NCBI RefSeq assembly: GCF_921293875.1
Contig: NZ_CAKLDI010000001.1
Coordinates: 712,475-776,474 of the forward strand
DNA from: Vibrio stylophorae
Lineage (GTDB): Bacteria > Pseudomonadota > Gammaproteobacteria > Enterobacterales > Vibrionaceae
DNA: 64,000 nt
Direction of reading: 5' to 3'
The notes below the pieces were generated by a model. The model saw nothing but the letters and a program-made list of their open reading frames with translations. It made no database searches and had not been told where the DNA came from. A program made the translations under genes and the position numbers. Of the stretch, positions 1 through 9,496 are shown one piece after another; the stretch's first letter is position 1, and each line of letters starts with the position of its first letter.

Positions 1-2
1 AT

Positions 3-905
3 CTATTTCACTTCTTAGCTCAAGAAACCAAGCGTGGCCTCCTTGCATCCGAGCAGGTTTTTGATCGCATCCGTCAATGTAACCAATGCCACAGTTCACA
101 CCTGAATTACTTTGAATCTTGCCCCAGCTGTTTAAGCCCAGATGTGGACGCGCGTGTGTCATTGCATTGCTTTACCTGTGGCCATGTCGGCGTACAGAGC
201 AGCTTTCTGCGTGCGGGTGGTTTGAGTTGTCCCAATTGTTTGACCCAGCTGCGCCATATCGGCGTGGATTATGATCGCCCCTTAGAGACGCATCACTGTA
301 ATAGTTGCGATTTGGACTTTGCCGAAGCTAAAACCCAAGTGCGTTGCATTCGCTGTCAGCGAGTGAGCGGCGTGGATGACCTGATCAGTCAGCGGGTCTA
401 TAGCTATCGCATTGGTGAGCAGGGACGTCATCTGCTGCGCCACGGTTCAGTGCTTAGCGCGCCGACCTTGGCGCTCAATGGCAATGTGGATGCCAGTTTC
501 TTGCTCAGCCTGCTGCAATGGGAAAATAAACTCGCGATTCGCCATCAAGATCACCATTTGCTTTTAGCGCTGCATTTTCCTGAGCTATTGGCTTACGGCC
601 AGCAGCAAGGTCAAGCGCGGATGTTTGCTTTGGTTGAGCAGATCACTTCTCGGCTCAATGGTCTGCTGCGCAATACCGATGTCTGCTGTCAGTATCAAGA
701 CGACTTATTACTGATTTTATTGCCGCGCACGCCGCTGGCTTCACTTGAAGTGCTGCAAGGTAAGATCACCCAGCTTTCAGAGCAGATTGAGATAGAGGAT
801 TTTACGCTGCGCGTTGCAGCTTGGACGCTGCCAGATAAAAGCTTGCACGATGATGCCAAGGTTTGGCTGCAAAATAAGCTCGTGGATTTTTATGTGGCAG
901 GATAG
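3..905 (+). CDS. TackOD1-like Cys-rich protein with degenerate GGDEF domain (5' partial)
   Basis: The frame is open to the left edge, so the true start lies upstream; the GTG at 144 is only the first internal start codon. The visible N-terminal half has about six CxxC-type pairs (the first at about 78-89) and a segment reading CPNC..LRHIGVDYDRP, which I recognise as the TackOD1 metal-binding output domain (from memory, not searched). The C-terminal half has the length and hydrophobic pattern of a GGDEF domain, but the active-site loop reads QDDLL (696-710) in place of GGDEF, so cyclase activity is unlikely. The stop overlaps the start of the glycosyltransferase by 14 bases, implying one operon. 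Inference: a regulatory or scaffold subunit of a polysaccharide synthase. Confidence 0.6.
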   Translation, partial: LFHFLAQETKRGLLASEQVFDRIRQCNQCHSSHLNYFESCPSCLSPDVDARVSLHCFTCGHVGVQSSFLRAGGLSCPNCLTQLRHIGVDYDRPLETHHCNSCDLDFAEAKTQVRCIRCQRVSGVDDLISQRVYSYRIGEQGRHLLRHGSVLSAPTLALNGNVDASFLLSLLQWENKLAIRHQDHHLLLALHFPELLAYGQQQGQARMFALVEQITSRLNGLLRNTDVCCQYQDDLLLILLPRTPLASLEVLQGKITQLSEQIEIEDFTLRVAAWTLPDKSLHDDAKVWLQNKLVDFYVAG

Positions 906-2220
906 CTTGCTCTTTGCTCAGCTGATTTGGGAGAACATTAAAGTTCACCAAGTGCTGCTGATTGTGCTGATGCCAATGTGGCTGCTCATTGAGTTGCCAC
1001 TTTTTCTATTGGTGCAAACCGGTATTTTTCGTTGGGCCTATGCTCGTCCAACGCGTGAGAGCCAGGTGCGGCCACTGCACTATCCCAGTATTAGTTTTGT
1101 GATCACTTGCTACGGTGAAGGGGATGCTATTGGTATCACCATTGATACCTTGGTAGAGCAGGTGTATCCCGGTGCTATTGAGGTGCTCGCCGTAGTTGAT
1201 GGCGCGGTGCAAAACCAAGATACCTATGCCGCCGCAGTGGCCGGTGTAAAGCGGCATCAAAATCGACCACTGCGTCAGATGCGGGTGATTCCCAAATGGC
1301 AGCGAGGCGGTCGGGTCTCCACGCTCAATGCGGGGCTATCTGAAGCCAAACATGAGTTGGTGATCAATGTCGATGGCGATACCTCCTTTGATAACACCAT
1401 GGCACTGGCCATGGCGCGGCAATTTGAAAATCCTCGCTTACTTGCCTGCGGCGGCGCGTTGCGCGTGCGTAATTGGCGGACCAATATTCTGACGCGAATG
1501 CAGTCGCTGGAATATATGTTGTCGATGCAAGCGGGTAAAACTGGCATGGCGCGCTGGGGGGTGTTGAATAACATTTCAGGCGCGTTTGGCGCATTTCGTA
1601 AAGAGACGTTGCGTCAATGCGGTGGCTGGGATACCCATACCGCAGAGGATCTTGACCTCACCATGCGCCTCAAACAATACAAACGTCGTTATCCGCAAAT
1701 GAAGTTGGGTTTTGAACCTCATGCCGTGGGGCATACCGATGTGCCAGATACGGTCAAAGGATTGATCATGCAGCGCCTGCGCTGGGATGGCGATTTGCTG
1801 TTTCTGTTTCTGCGCAAACATCGCATGGGGCTCACCCCTAAACTATTAGGTTGGGGCAATTTTCTTTTCATCTTGGTCTACGGCATTTTGCAAAATGTGT
1901 TGCTGCCCTTGCTGGTGGTGGGTTATCTGATTTTTGCTTTTATCAGTTATCCCGTTGGGTTGGTGCTGGGTATCTCGGCGCTGCTCTATGTGATGTATTG
2001 CTTGATGAGTGCTGTGAGCTTCGTGATTTATCTTAGCTTGGTCTCAGAGCGCTGGCGAAGTGATTTAGGCATGGCTGGCTGGCTTTTGGTGTATCCCTTA
2101 TATCAATTTTTGATGCGTTTAATTACCGCCTTTTCCATGGTCAATGAAGTGGTGCGACGCAGTCATGAAGAATCCAGTATGGCCCCTTGGTGGGTGCTCA
2201 AACGAGGCAAACGCTTTTAA
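892..2220 (+). CDS. Processive family 2 glycosyltransferase, membrane-bound
   Basis: This is a 442-residue inner-membrane glycosyltransferase of the BcsA/NodC/hyaluronan-synthase type. One hydrophobic segment sits near residues 10-40, followed by a cytoplasmic GT-A domain with D103 (UDP binding), the DGD motif D161/D163, the TAED catalytic base D253 and QRLRW (Q294, R297, W298), which marks processive polymerases. Several membrane segments follow. No PilZ domain is visible at the C-terminus. I chose the ATG at 892 because it overlaps the end of the preceding gene and begins just before the first membrane helix; a longer frame from 814 would add a non-family N-terminus. The polymer made is unknown; the HlyD-like partner downstream suggests export across the envelope. 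Confidence 0.85.
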   Translation: MWQDSLLFAQLIWENIKVHQVLLIVLMPMWLLIELPLFLLVQTGIFRWAYARPTRESQVRPLHYPSISFVITCYGEGDAIGITIDTLVEQVYPGAIEVLAVVDGAVQNQDTYAAAVAGVKRHQNRPLRQMRVIPKWQRGGRVSTLNAGLSEAKHELVINVDGDTSFDNTMALAMARQFENPRLLACGGALRVRNWRTNILTRMQSLEYMLSMQAGKTGMARWGVLNNISGAFGAFRKETLRQCGGWDTHTAEDLDLTMRLKQYKRRYPQMKLGFEPHAVGHTDVPDTVKGLIMQRLRWDGDLLFLFLRKHRMGLTPKLLGWGNFLFILVYGILQNVLLPLLVVGYLIFAFISYPVGLVLGISALLYVMYCLMSAVSFVIYLSLVSERWRSDLGMAGWLLVYPLYQFLMRLITAFSMVNEVVRRSHEESSMAPWWVLKRGKRF

Positions 2221-2236
2221 CTATGAACGTTGAATT

Positions 2237-3283
2237 ATGAAAGTAGAATTTCATCTCGATAAACAAAATGATCCCACGCGCGATCAGGGCACCAAGGTGG
2301 CCTATGGCCAAGCTAAGCGCGGCGGCTATCGCCTGCGTTGGTATTTACTACTTGGGTTGATTCTCAGCCCCATTTTGGTGTTGCTCTATTTTTTCTATCG
2401 CAACTTTGTGTTGGTGATCGCCCCCGGCATTGTCTCTTCTGAGCCCTTAGTCTTGCGCGCGACCCACGATGCAGTGGTGGTATCGATGCTTGATAAATCC
2501 ATCACGCAAGTGAAACCACAAGAGCTATTACTGAACCTGAAAAATGAAGTCTTAACTGCTGAAGTAGGTTACCTACAGCGTGAGTTAGATGGTTTGAAGG
2601 GGGATAAAGAGCATTCTACTGCGGTGGATTTACAGCTATTTAAGCAGGCAATCTATGAAGCGCGCGCCAATTTGCGCTCTGTTGAAAAGCTGAAAAAGCA
2701 GTATGACAGCTATAAAAAGCAGGGCAGTGTGTCGAGTTTGGACTATTCAGCCATGCTTAATATGTATGCCAGCGCGAAGCAGGGGCTAAAGCAAGCGCAG
2801 ATCGATTATGACCGTGCCGTGAGTGAAAATACGCGCGTCAAAGTGGCAGGGCCAATTATTCAAGAGCGTCGTCAGTTGCGCCAGCAATTGGTACGCAAAC
2901 AAGCTGAGATGGCGAGTTTGCAGGTTTACAGCCCAGTGGCTGGTTTTGTGGTGGAGCGTTTGGTGGTCAAAGGCCAGCGCGTGCGTACTGGCGATCCATT
3001 GATTGCAATTACCACCCTTGAGCAGCCTAAAGTGATTGCTTACTTGGATGCCAAATATCTCAAAGATGCTGTGGTCGGCAATCAAGTGACGGTGATTTTT
3101 CCAGACGGTGAGCGCTTTGCCGCCTATGTTTCCGAGCCGACTGAAGTGGCGAGTAAATTACCTAGCCAGTTGGCGAAACCTTTTGAGGGAAGTCCGGCAT
3201 TATTGCGTGTGACCTTGACCCTTGAGAAGCCTTTGACTTGGGGGCGTTGGGTTGAAGGCATGCCTGTTGAGGTGCAGTTCTAA
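2237..3283 (+). CDS. HlyD-family membrane-fusion-like protein
   Basis: The 348-residue protein has one transmembrane helix near residues 34-55, then a lipoyl/barrel half (residues 60-90), a long coiled-coil region (about 92-220) and a second lipoyl half and beta-barrel region to the end. This is the layout of HlyD/EmrA-type adaptor proteins and of the periplasmic part of Alg44, the partner of the alginate glycosyltransferase. No PilZ domain is seen. It begins 16 bases after the glycosyltransferase stop with a poor ribosome binding site, so translation is probably coupled. Inference: it guides the polymer from the synthase through the periplasm. A tandem hairpin terminator follows. Confidence 0.75.
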   Translation: MKVEFHLDKQNDPTRDQGTKVAYGQAKRGGYRLRWYLLLGLILSPILVLLYFFYRNFVLVIAPGIVSSEPLVLRATHDAVVVSMLDKSITQVKPQELLLNLKNEVLTAEVGYLQRELDGLKGDKEHSTAVDLQLFKQAIYEARANLRSVEKLKKQYDSYKKQGSVSSLDYSAMLNMYASAKQGLKQAQIDYDRAVSENTRVKVAGPIIQERRQLRQQLVRKQAEMASLQVYSPVAGFVVERLVVKGQRVRTGDPLIAITTLEQPKVIAYLDAKYLKDAVVGNQVTVIFPDGERFAAYVSEPTEVASKLPSQLAKPFEGSPALLRVTLTLEKPLTWGRWVEGMPVEVQF

Positions 3284-3340
3284 TCATTGTTGTATTGCGC
3301 CGCAGGTAATGCACTGCACCTGCGTAAAATTGCGATAAAA

Positions 3341-3364
3341 AAAGTCCCGCATTGGCGGGACTTT
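3341..3364. terminator. Bidirectional hairpin terminator
   Basis: A perfect 10-bp stem with the loop ATTG, flanked by A-rich and T-rich runs. It lies between convergent genes and can end the HlyD-like operon on the plus strand and trhP on the minus strand. Confidence 0.85.
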
Positions 3365-3427
3365 TTATTGCAGCATTTATGATTGCAACATTGTCGAGTC
3401 TACCTCGACTGAGATTCTGTCAATCGC

Positions 3428-4834
3428 TTACGCTGTTTGTGCGTGTGGATTACGAGTATCTTCGCCTTGATTGAGGTTGCGCATCAATAGTGCGTACTCA
3501 AGCTCGATATCTTCCGGTACCGGAATAAACACGAAGTGGCCATTGCCTTTGGCGCTATCCACCGCTTCACTCTTGCGGTTTTCCATTTGCTCGAGAATAA
3601 AGGTGACATTGCCCTTAGGGGTCATCAGTTCAAGGCTATCGCCAATCACAAACTTGTTCTTCACTTCCACTTCAACCAAGTTACCACGGCGTTTGCCGGT
3701 GAACTCACCAACGAACTGTTGGCTGTCAGACACAGAATAACCATAGTCGTAGTTTTGGTAAGCATCATGGGTGTGACGACGCAGGAAGCCTTCGGTATAA
3801 CCGCGGTGTGCCAAACTCTCAAGCGTGGTCATCAAGCTTGGATCAAATGGTTTGCCTGCAACGGCATCATCAATGGCTTTACGATAAACCTGAGCGGTAC
3901 GTGCGCAGTAGTAAAATGATTTGGTACGGCCTTCGATTTTGAGTGAGTGCACGCCCATTTGGGTCAAGCGCTCAACATGCTGAATGGCACGAAGATCTTT
4001 AGAGTTCATGATGTAAGTACCATGCTCATCTTCAAATGCAGCCATTAGCTCACCTGGGCGTTTGCTCTCTTCAAACAGCATCACTTCATCGGTTGGTTTA
4101 CCCATACCAATGGTGGTGTCTGGACGCTCAGGCAGCACTTCAATCACTTCAGCGCCATGGTTGGCAGCGCTTGCTTGTGGATTGGCTTCGACAATTTGAC
4201 CGGTTTCGTCTTCTTTACCTTCATGCACTTTGTAATCCCAACGACAAGCATTGGTACAGGTGCCTTGGTTTGGATCGCGCTTGTTGATATAGCCAGAAAG
4301 TAGGCAGCGACCTGAGTAAGCCATGCAAAGTGCGCCGTGAACGAAGACTTCAATCTCCATCTCAGGGCATTGCTCACGAATCTCTTCGATCTCTTCAAGG
4401 GATAACTCACGTGAAACGATGACACGTTCAACGCCTTGCTGCTGCCAGAATTTCACCGTTGCCCAGTTCACAGCGTTGGCTTGAACGGATAGGTGAACCG
4501 TCATCTCTGGGAAGTTTTCACGCACCATCATAATCAAGCCAGGATCGGACATGATCAGTGCATCAGGGCCCATTTCAACAATTGGCTTGAGGTCGCGAAT
4601 AAAGGTTTTTAGCTTGGAGTTGTGCGGCTGAATGTTACAAACCACATAGAACTTTTTGCCCTGTGCATGGGCTTCATCGATACCGATTTTTAGGTTTTCG
4701 TGGTTGAATTCGTTATTGCGCACACGCAGGCTGTAGCGTGGTTGGCCGGCATAAACAGCATCGGCGCCATAAGCAAAGGCGTAACGCATGTTTTTCAAGC
4801 TGCCAGCCGGAGAAAGGAGTTCCGGAATAAACAT
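3428..4834 (-). CDS. trhP: tRNA hydroxylation protein P, peptidase U32 family
   Basis: The 468-residue protein matches the YegQ/TrhP branch of the U32 family: it opens with PELLSPAGS, has the HGALC segment and the cluster of cysteines (CLLSGY, CTNACRW) that characterises these proteins. TrhP works with prephenate-derived chemistry to hydroxylate uridine 34 of certain tRNAs (ho5U). Its length is slightly above that of E. coli YegQ (about 450), with extra sequence near residues 210-245. It stands alone on the minus strand downstream of rdgC, separated from it by a terminator. The start is the only good ATG before the conserved PELLSPAG. Confidence 0.88.
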   Translation of the reverse strand: MFIPELLSPAGSLKNMRYAFAYGADAVYAGQPRYSLRVRNNEFNHENLKIGIDEAHAQGKKFYVVCNIQPHNSKLKTFIRDLKPIVEMGPDALIMSDPGLIMMVRENFPEMTVHLSVQANAVNWATVKFWQQQGVERVIVSRELSLEEIEEIREQCPEMEIEVFVHGALCMAYSGRCLLSGYINKRDPNQGTCTNACRWDYKVHEGKEDETGQIVEANPQASAANHGAEVIEVLPERPDTTIGMGKPTDEVMLFEESKRPGELMAAFEDEHGTYIMNSKDLRAIQHVERLTQMGVHSLKIEGRTKSFYYCARTAQVYRKAIDDAVAGKPFDPSLMTTLESLAHRGYTEGFLRRHTHDAYQNYDYGYSVSDSQQFVGEFTGKRRGNLVEVEVKNKFVIGDSLELMTPKGNVTFILEQMENRKSEAVDSAKGNGHFVFIPVPEDIELEYALLMRNLNQGEDTRNPHAQTA

Positions 4835-4979
4835 AGCTCGTATCTTCTTGTGTCTGATTATAAGTCAGGAGGCTGACACCTAATGCCAGCAAATGTGGCG
4901 CGATTCTACGTCAGTTTGATGGTGTTGCAAAGTCGTGCGAGGTTGACGCCGTGCATCAAGGGAGAGAATCGATATAAAA

Positions 4980-4999
4980 AACGCCGCAAGTGCGGCGTT
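4980..4999 (-). terminator. rdgC terminator
   Basis: A 9-bp GC-rich stem with a two-base loop, followed on the minus strand by a run of T. It lies 28 bases beyond the rdgC stop and separates rdgC from trhP. Confidence 0.85.
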
Positions 5000-5026
5000 A
5001 TCAATCGATGGTTTTAAGCGAGAAAC

Positions 5027-5938
5027 TTATTCTGCACTGCCTTCAAGGCCGCCCACTTCAGTAAAGAGGTTTGGCAAAAAGGCGGCGAGCTCGCCACACA
5101 TCAAGGAGAAATCAGCATCAAGCTGCGCGGCGCGATCTTCATTGAGATCGTCATTGCTGCTGATTACTTCATCGCTAAATTTGAGACGTTTGACGCTGAG
5201 ATCATCACCAAGCATAAAGGTCAGTTTTCCTTGCCAGTCGATGGCCACTTTGGTGACGAGTTTGTTGGCCTCGATATGGGCATGAATTTCATCGCTAACC
5301 AAGCCTTGTTGCTTACAACGAATCACACCGCCATCTTCTTCAAGGGCTTTGAGCTCAGCTTCTTCACCGAGAATAAAGCCAAGTGGCAAGTTGCCTGAGC
5401 GCACCCATTCCGTCATGGTGAGTTCAACGGGCTTTTGCGCAGCAACTGGAACCACTGGCAAGCTACCCATAGATTTACGAAGCAGCGCCAGCAGATCTTC
5501 TGCTTTTTTGCTGCTGCTCGCGTCAACCACCACCAACTGCTCTTTGGGTAAAATCAGCGCGCGGGTTTGGCTAAAGCGGCTAAATGCGCGTGGCAACAGC
5601 TGCATCATGATCTCGTCTTTGAGCGTCTCTTTCTCTTTTTTGGCAACGCTACGACCTGATGCTTGCTCGACAGCTTCGATTTTTTCCTGCAGCGCATCGT
5701 TAATGACCGATGCTGGAATCATCTTCTCTTCTTTTTGCGCGCAAACCAAAATGTTGTCGTTTGCCACATGGGTCATCATGTCGCCGTTTCGACCCAAGGC
5801 ACTGATCCAGCCAAATTTTTGTTTGTCTTGGCTGCCACATGGCGTAAATCGGTACTCTGCTAGTTGTTGCTCAATGGTATCGGCGTTGAGGGCGATCTCA
5901 CGATTAAAGCGATACACCAACAAATTTTTAAACCACAT
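5027..5938 (-). CDS. rdgC: Recombination-associated protein RdgC
   Basis: RdgC is a nucleoid-associated, ring-shaped DNA-binding protein that limits RecA access to DNA. The N-terminus [10 protein letters not shown] and the segment [14 protein letters not shown] are diagnostic. With the ATG at 5938 the protein has 303 residues, the same as E. coli RdgC; a GTG nine bases further upstream would give three extra residues and is less likely. It is a single-gene unit with its own terminator. It lies back to back with phoB, with about 270 bases between them. Confidence 0.95.
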   Translation of the reverse strand: MWFKNLLVYRFNREIALNADTIEQQLAEYRFTPCGSQDKQKFGWISALGRNGDMMTHVANDNILVCAQKEEKMIPASVINDALQEKIEAVEQASGRSVAKKEKETLKDEIMMQLLPRAFSRFSQTRALILPKEQLVVVDASSSKKAEDLLALLRKSMGSLPVVPVAAQKPVELTMTEWVRSGNLPLGFILGEEAELKALEEDGGVIRCKQQGLVSDEIHAHIEANKLVTKVAIDWQGKLTFMLGDDLSVKRLKFSDEVISSNDDLNEDRAAQLDADFSLMCGELAAFLPNLFTEVGGLEGSAE

Positions 5939-6135
5939 CTCTGTCACTCACTTTGGGTTCGAATTGAGGGCGACATCCTAAAGCAAAGAAAAATGAATGT
6001 CCTTGCTTTTAGCGGTCAGTTTTTTCAAAAAAAAGTCAGCGTCTTAAAATTTGAATGACGCCGCCCAAATTTATTGGCTTTTGCTTGCTTTTTTCGTTGG
6101 CGGATGCGGGGCAAAATGTGACAATTTGTTTTCAG

Positions 6136-6153
6136 GTGCCACAAAAATGTCAT
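6136..6153 (+). promoter_or_regulatory. Candidate Pho box upstream of phoB
   Basis: Two 7-base units, GTGCCAC and ATGTCAT, are separated by AAAA, the spacing of a PhoB site (two CTGTCAT units 11 bases apart). The second unit matches 6 of 7, the first only 4 of 7. It lies about 53 bases before the phoB start, where autoregulation by PhoB would be expected. The match is moderate. Confidence 0.5.
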
Positions 6154-6205
6154 AAAGAAAAACCATAATGCATCGCGTAATCGAACAACAAGGCGAGTTA
6201 AGTTC

Positions 6206-6895
6206 ATGGCAAGACGAATTTTAGTAGTTGAAGATGAAGCACCCATTCGCGAGATGTTGTGCTTTGTGCTCGAACAGAACGGCTATCAAGCAGTGGAAGC
6301 AGAGGATTATGATAGTGCGCAGGCGCAATTTTGCGAGCCCTATCCTGAACTAATTATTATGGATTGGATGCTACCGGGTGGTTCTGGCATCAATCTGATA
6401 AAAAACCTCAAACGTGATGAGCATACCCGTCATATTCCTGTGGTAATGCTAACTGCGCGCGGTGAAGAGGAAGATAAAGTGCGCGGCTTGGAAGTGGGCG
6501 CGGATGATTACATCACCAAACCATTTTCACCCAAAGAGCTGATGGCGCGCTTAAAAGCTGTGATGCGCCGCGCTTCACCGACCGCACTTGATGATGCTAT
6601 TGAGGTGCAGGGGCTGCGTTTGGATCCTGTGTCCCATCGCGTGACAGCGCATGAGCAGCCGCTGGATATGGGGCCCACCGAATTTAAATTATTACACTTT
6701 TTTATGACCCACCAAGAGCGCGTATACAGCCGTGAGCAGTTGTTGAACAATGTGTGGGGCACCAATGTCTATGTCGAAGATCGCACGGTGGATGTGCATA
6801 TTCGTCGCTTGCGTAAAGCCTTGGAAGGCGGTGAGCATGACCGTTTGGTGCAAACCGTGCGCGGCGCGGGTTATCGTTTTTCTACCAAACTTTAA
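6206..6895 (+). CDS. phoB: Phosphate regulon response regulator PhoB
   Basis: A 229-residue OmpR/PhoB-type response regulator. The receiver domain (residues 1-120) has the acidic pocket at E9/D10, phospho-acceptor D53 in MDWMLPG and K105 in TKPFSP. The C-terminal winged-helix DNA-binding domain (about 130-229) carries the conserved [12 protein letters not shown] and GAGYRF segments. When phosphorylated by PhoR it activates Pho-regulon promoters under phosphate starvation. It is followed 17 bases later by phoR. A candidate Pho box upstream suggests positive autoregulation. Confidence 0.95.
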   Translation: MARRILVVEDEAPIREMLCFVLEQNGYQAVEAEDYDSAQAQFCEPYPELIIMDWMLPGGSGINLIKNLKRDEHTRHIPVVMLTARGEEEDKVRGLEVGADDYITKPFSPKELMARLKAVMRRASPTALDDAIEVQGLRLDPVSHRVTAHEQPLDMGPTEFKLLHFFMTHQERVYSREQLLNNVWGTNVYVEDRTVDVHIRRLRKALEGGEHDRLVQTVRGAGYRFSTKL

Positions 6896-6912
6896 GGCGG
6901 GAAGGGCCAGCT

Positions 6913-8286
6913 ATGTTAGAGCAATTGTCATGGAAAAGGTTGGCATGGGAGCTGGCTGGATTTTATTTTCCATGGCTGCTGATTGGTTGGTTTTTTGGCG
7001 GCATGGCTTGGTTTTTAACCATCGCCACCGTTATTTTGCTGCTTTGGCACTACCATAATTTGCTCAAACTGTCGCGTTGGCTCTGGCAAGAGCGGCGCTT
7101 AACACCACCTGCTGCGGGGGGCTCTTGGGAGCCGATTTTTAACGGCATCTACCGTTTGCAGCAGCGTAACCGTCGTCGCCGTCGTGAGTTGGGTAATCTG
7201 ATCCGTCGCTTTCGTAATGGCGGTGAATCACTACCCGATGCGGTGGTGGTCTTTCATGGCGACGGCACCATTGTTTGGTGCAATAAGCTGGCGCGTCAGC
7301 TTCTGGGTTTTCAATGGCCAGAGGATGCAGGCCAGCATATCTCCAATCTCATTCGCCACCCCAAATTTGTCAAATACATCAGTCGCCAGCGCTTTAGTCA
7401 GCCGCTGGAGCTGCCATCACCGATCAATCAAAACCGCATTCTAGAGTTTCGCACCATGCCCTATAGCGAGGGCGAATATTTGATGGTGGTGCGTGATGTG
7501 ACGCAGCTGAAACATTTGGAAGGGATGCGCAGCGGCTTTTTTGCCAATGTCTCCCATGAGCTGCGCACGCCCATGACGGTGCTGCAAGGTTATCTTGAGA
7601 TGGCTAAAGAGCCGGATGTGCTGCAAGGCCCGATGTGGACCAAAGCGCATACGGTGATGATGGAGCAGCTGAGCCGCATGAATAGCTTGGTGGGGCAGCT
7701 GTTGACCCTATCCAAAATTGAAGCAGCGCCAATGATTGAATTGGACCAAGTGGTGAATGTACCGGCGATGCTGGATATTCTTGAAAAAGAAGCCACCACG
7801 CTGAGTGGTGAAAACCAGCACCGTTTGCGCTTTGAGGTGGATCATACCTTGGCGACCTTGGGCGATGAAGATCAGCTGCGCAGCGCCATCTCTAACTTGG
7901 TATATAACGCGGTGAAATACACGCCACCACGCGCTGAAATTGAGGTCCGCTGGTTTGATACCTTAAGTGGTCCGCGTCTTGAGGTGAATGACAGTGGTGA
8001 AGGGATCGCGCCGCAGCATATTCATCGTTTGACCGAGCGTTTTTATCGTGTCGATAAAGCGCGTTCGCGTGAAACGGGTGGTAGTGGTTTGGGTCTCGCG
8101 ATTGTGAAACATGCGCTCAATCACCATGACGCCACACTTGAGATTCGCAGCCAAGTTGGTAAGGGCAGTAGCTTTGCTTTTACGCTGCCAGCCCGTTTAC
8201 GCCAGCGCATTATTGATGCAGAGCCCATCGCATCTGAGGCGATTGACGATCGTTCAGATCATATCGGTGAGGCACCTCGCTCGTGA
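6913..8286 (+). CDS. phoR: Phosphate regulon sensor kinase PhoR
   Basis: A 457-residue membrane histidine kinase. Two hydrophobic segments near residues 12-45 are followed by an Arg-rich linker, a PAS domain (about 100-200), the H-box with H215 in SHELRTP, and the ATPase domain with the N box (NLVYNAVKY), DSGEGI and GGSGLGLAI glycine boxes. Short membrane region without a large periplasmic sensor is typical of PhoR, which takes its signal from PstSCAB/PhoU. The stop overlaps the GTG of pstS, so the two are translationally coupled. Confidence 0.95.
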   Translation: MLEQLSWKRLAWELAGFYFPWLLIGWFFGGMAWFLTIATVILLLWHYHNLLKLSRWLWQERRLTPPAAGGSWEPIFNGIYRLQQRNRRRRRELGNLIRRFRNGGESLPDAVVVFHGDGTIVWCNKLARQLLGFQWPEDAGQHISNLIRHPKFVKYISRQRFSQPLELPSPINQNRILEFRTMPYSEGEYLMVVRDVTQLKHLEGMRSGFFANVSHELRTPMTVLQGYLEMAKEPDVLQGPMWTKAHTVMMEQLSRMNSLVGQLLTLSKIEAAPMIELDQVVNVPAMLDILEKEATTLSGENQHRLRFEVDHTLATLGDEDQLRSAISNLVYNAVKYTPPRAEIEVRWFDTLSGPRLEVNDSGEGIAPQHIHRLTERFYRVDKARSRETGGSGLGLAIVKHALNHHDATLEIRSQVGKGSSFAFTLPARLRQRIIDAEPIASEAIDDRSDHIGEAPRS

Positions 8287-9350
8287 GTGCTTACTGTCGC
8301 CAAAATTTGCAGATGCGAAAGGCTTTCGCATTGAAGGCTCCGTTATTTGCCGCGGCGTTATCAATGCTGTTGCTATTGATGATGTTATTCGTTGCCACAA
8401 GCCAAGCGCAGGCAAATCCCACGTCCTCTGACAATAGCGTCACGACAAATACGGCACAAAGCGTTAAAAAAATACCGGGGATCACCGGTAATCTTTCTTC
8501 AGTTGGCTCAGATACGCTTGCCAATATGATGACTTATTGGGGCGAGGCGTTTTCTCGGCGCTATCCCAACGTCAACGTGCAGATTCAAGCGCCTGGTTCT
8601 TCCAGTGCGCCGGTTGCCCTGCTTGAGGGAACGGCGCAGCTTGGACCCATGAGTCGTCCGATGAAAGCCAAAGAGATTGAAGTCTTTGAGCAGCGCTTTG
8701 GTTATCCGCCTACTGCCATTCGTGTGGCCATTGATGCCATGGCGGTATTTGTGCATCGCGATAACCCTATCGAGGGGCTGAGTATTCAGCAAGTGGATGC
8801 GATTTTTTCAAATACCCTGCGCTGCGGTGAAACTGAATCTATTGAACGTTGGGGACAGTTGGGTTTAACCGGTGACTGGGCGGCGATGCCGATTCAGCGC
8901 TTTGGCCGCAATTCTGTGTCTGGCACCTATGGCTACTTTAAAACCCGCGCGCTTTGCCAGGGCGATTTTCGCACCAATGTGAATGAGCAGCCTGGCTCGG
9001 CATCTGTGGTGCAGTCTGTATCGACCTCGGTGAATAGCATTGGTTATTCAGGTATTGGTTACGATGCTTCTGGTGTTCGCGCTGTGCCTATTGCCAATAA
9101 AGAGGGGCAATATATTGCGGCGACGGCCAATAATGCAAGCTTGGGGCATTATCCACTGGCGCGTTTTCTTTATATCTATGTCAATAAAGCGCCTGATCGT
9201 GCGCTTGATCCGCTGACCGCTGAATTTATTCGTTTTATTTTGTCGAATGCGGGTCAATCTATTGTCACTAAAGAAGGATATATTGCGCTGCCCAGCCGTG
9301 TTATTGCGGCGGATTTAAAGCGCTTGGGTTTATCGTTACAGAAGAATTAA
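8283..9350 (+). CDS. pstS: Periplasmic phosphate-binding protein PstS
   Basis: A 355-residue PstS-family substrate-binding protein. A signal peptide covers about residues 11-41 (hydrophobic [11 protein letters not shown], cleavage near SQAQA), and the mature protein shows GSDTL and APGSSSAP phosphate-loop-like segments and GRNSVSGTY. It delivers phosphate to the PstCA permease and feeds the signal to PhoR. The start is uncertain: GTG at 8283 overlaps phoR and has GGTGAGG eight bases before it; ATG at 8313 would give a more usual signal peptide. About 146 bases separate it from pstC, without a clear terminator. Confidence 0.88.
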   Translation: MSAYCRQNLQMRKAFALKAPLFAAALSMLLLLMMLFVATSQAQANPTSSDNSVTTNTAQSVKKIPGITGNLSSVGSDTLANMMTYWGEAFSRRYPNVNVQIQAPGSSSAPVALLEGTAQLGPMSRPMKAKEIEVFEQRFGYPPTAIRVAIDAMAVFVHRDNPIEGLSIQQVDAIFSNTLRCGETESIERWGQLGLTGDWAAMPIQRFGRNSVSGTYGYFKTRALCQGDFRTNVNEQPGSASVVQSVSTSVNSIGYSGIGYDASGVRAVPIANKEGQYIAATANNASLGHYPLARFLYIYVNKAPDRALDPLTAEFIRFILSNAGQSIVTKEGYIALPSRVIAADLKRLGLSLQKN

Positions 9351-9496
9351 TGTGCAGACAGAATCGATAGGGGCGGGCTTTTTGAGGCTTTTATTGATTC
9401 ATAGCGAATTGATTTATTCAGCATGGGACATATGCATAAAGTTTGTGGCTCTTGCATGAAAGGGTAATGAGCCATCTATTGAGGTAATGGGAATTC

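Noticed and set aside
2223-2240. Five-codon frame (MNVEL) overlapping the HlyD-like start as ATGA
   Set aside because: Too short to judge; no ribosome binding site, so likely chance.
5349-5981. 210-codon plus-strand frame antisense to rdgC
   Set aside because: The minus strand encodes RdgC with clear family motifs; the antisense frame has no recognisable domain.
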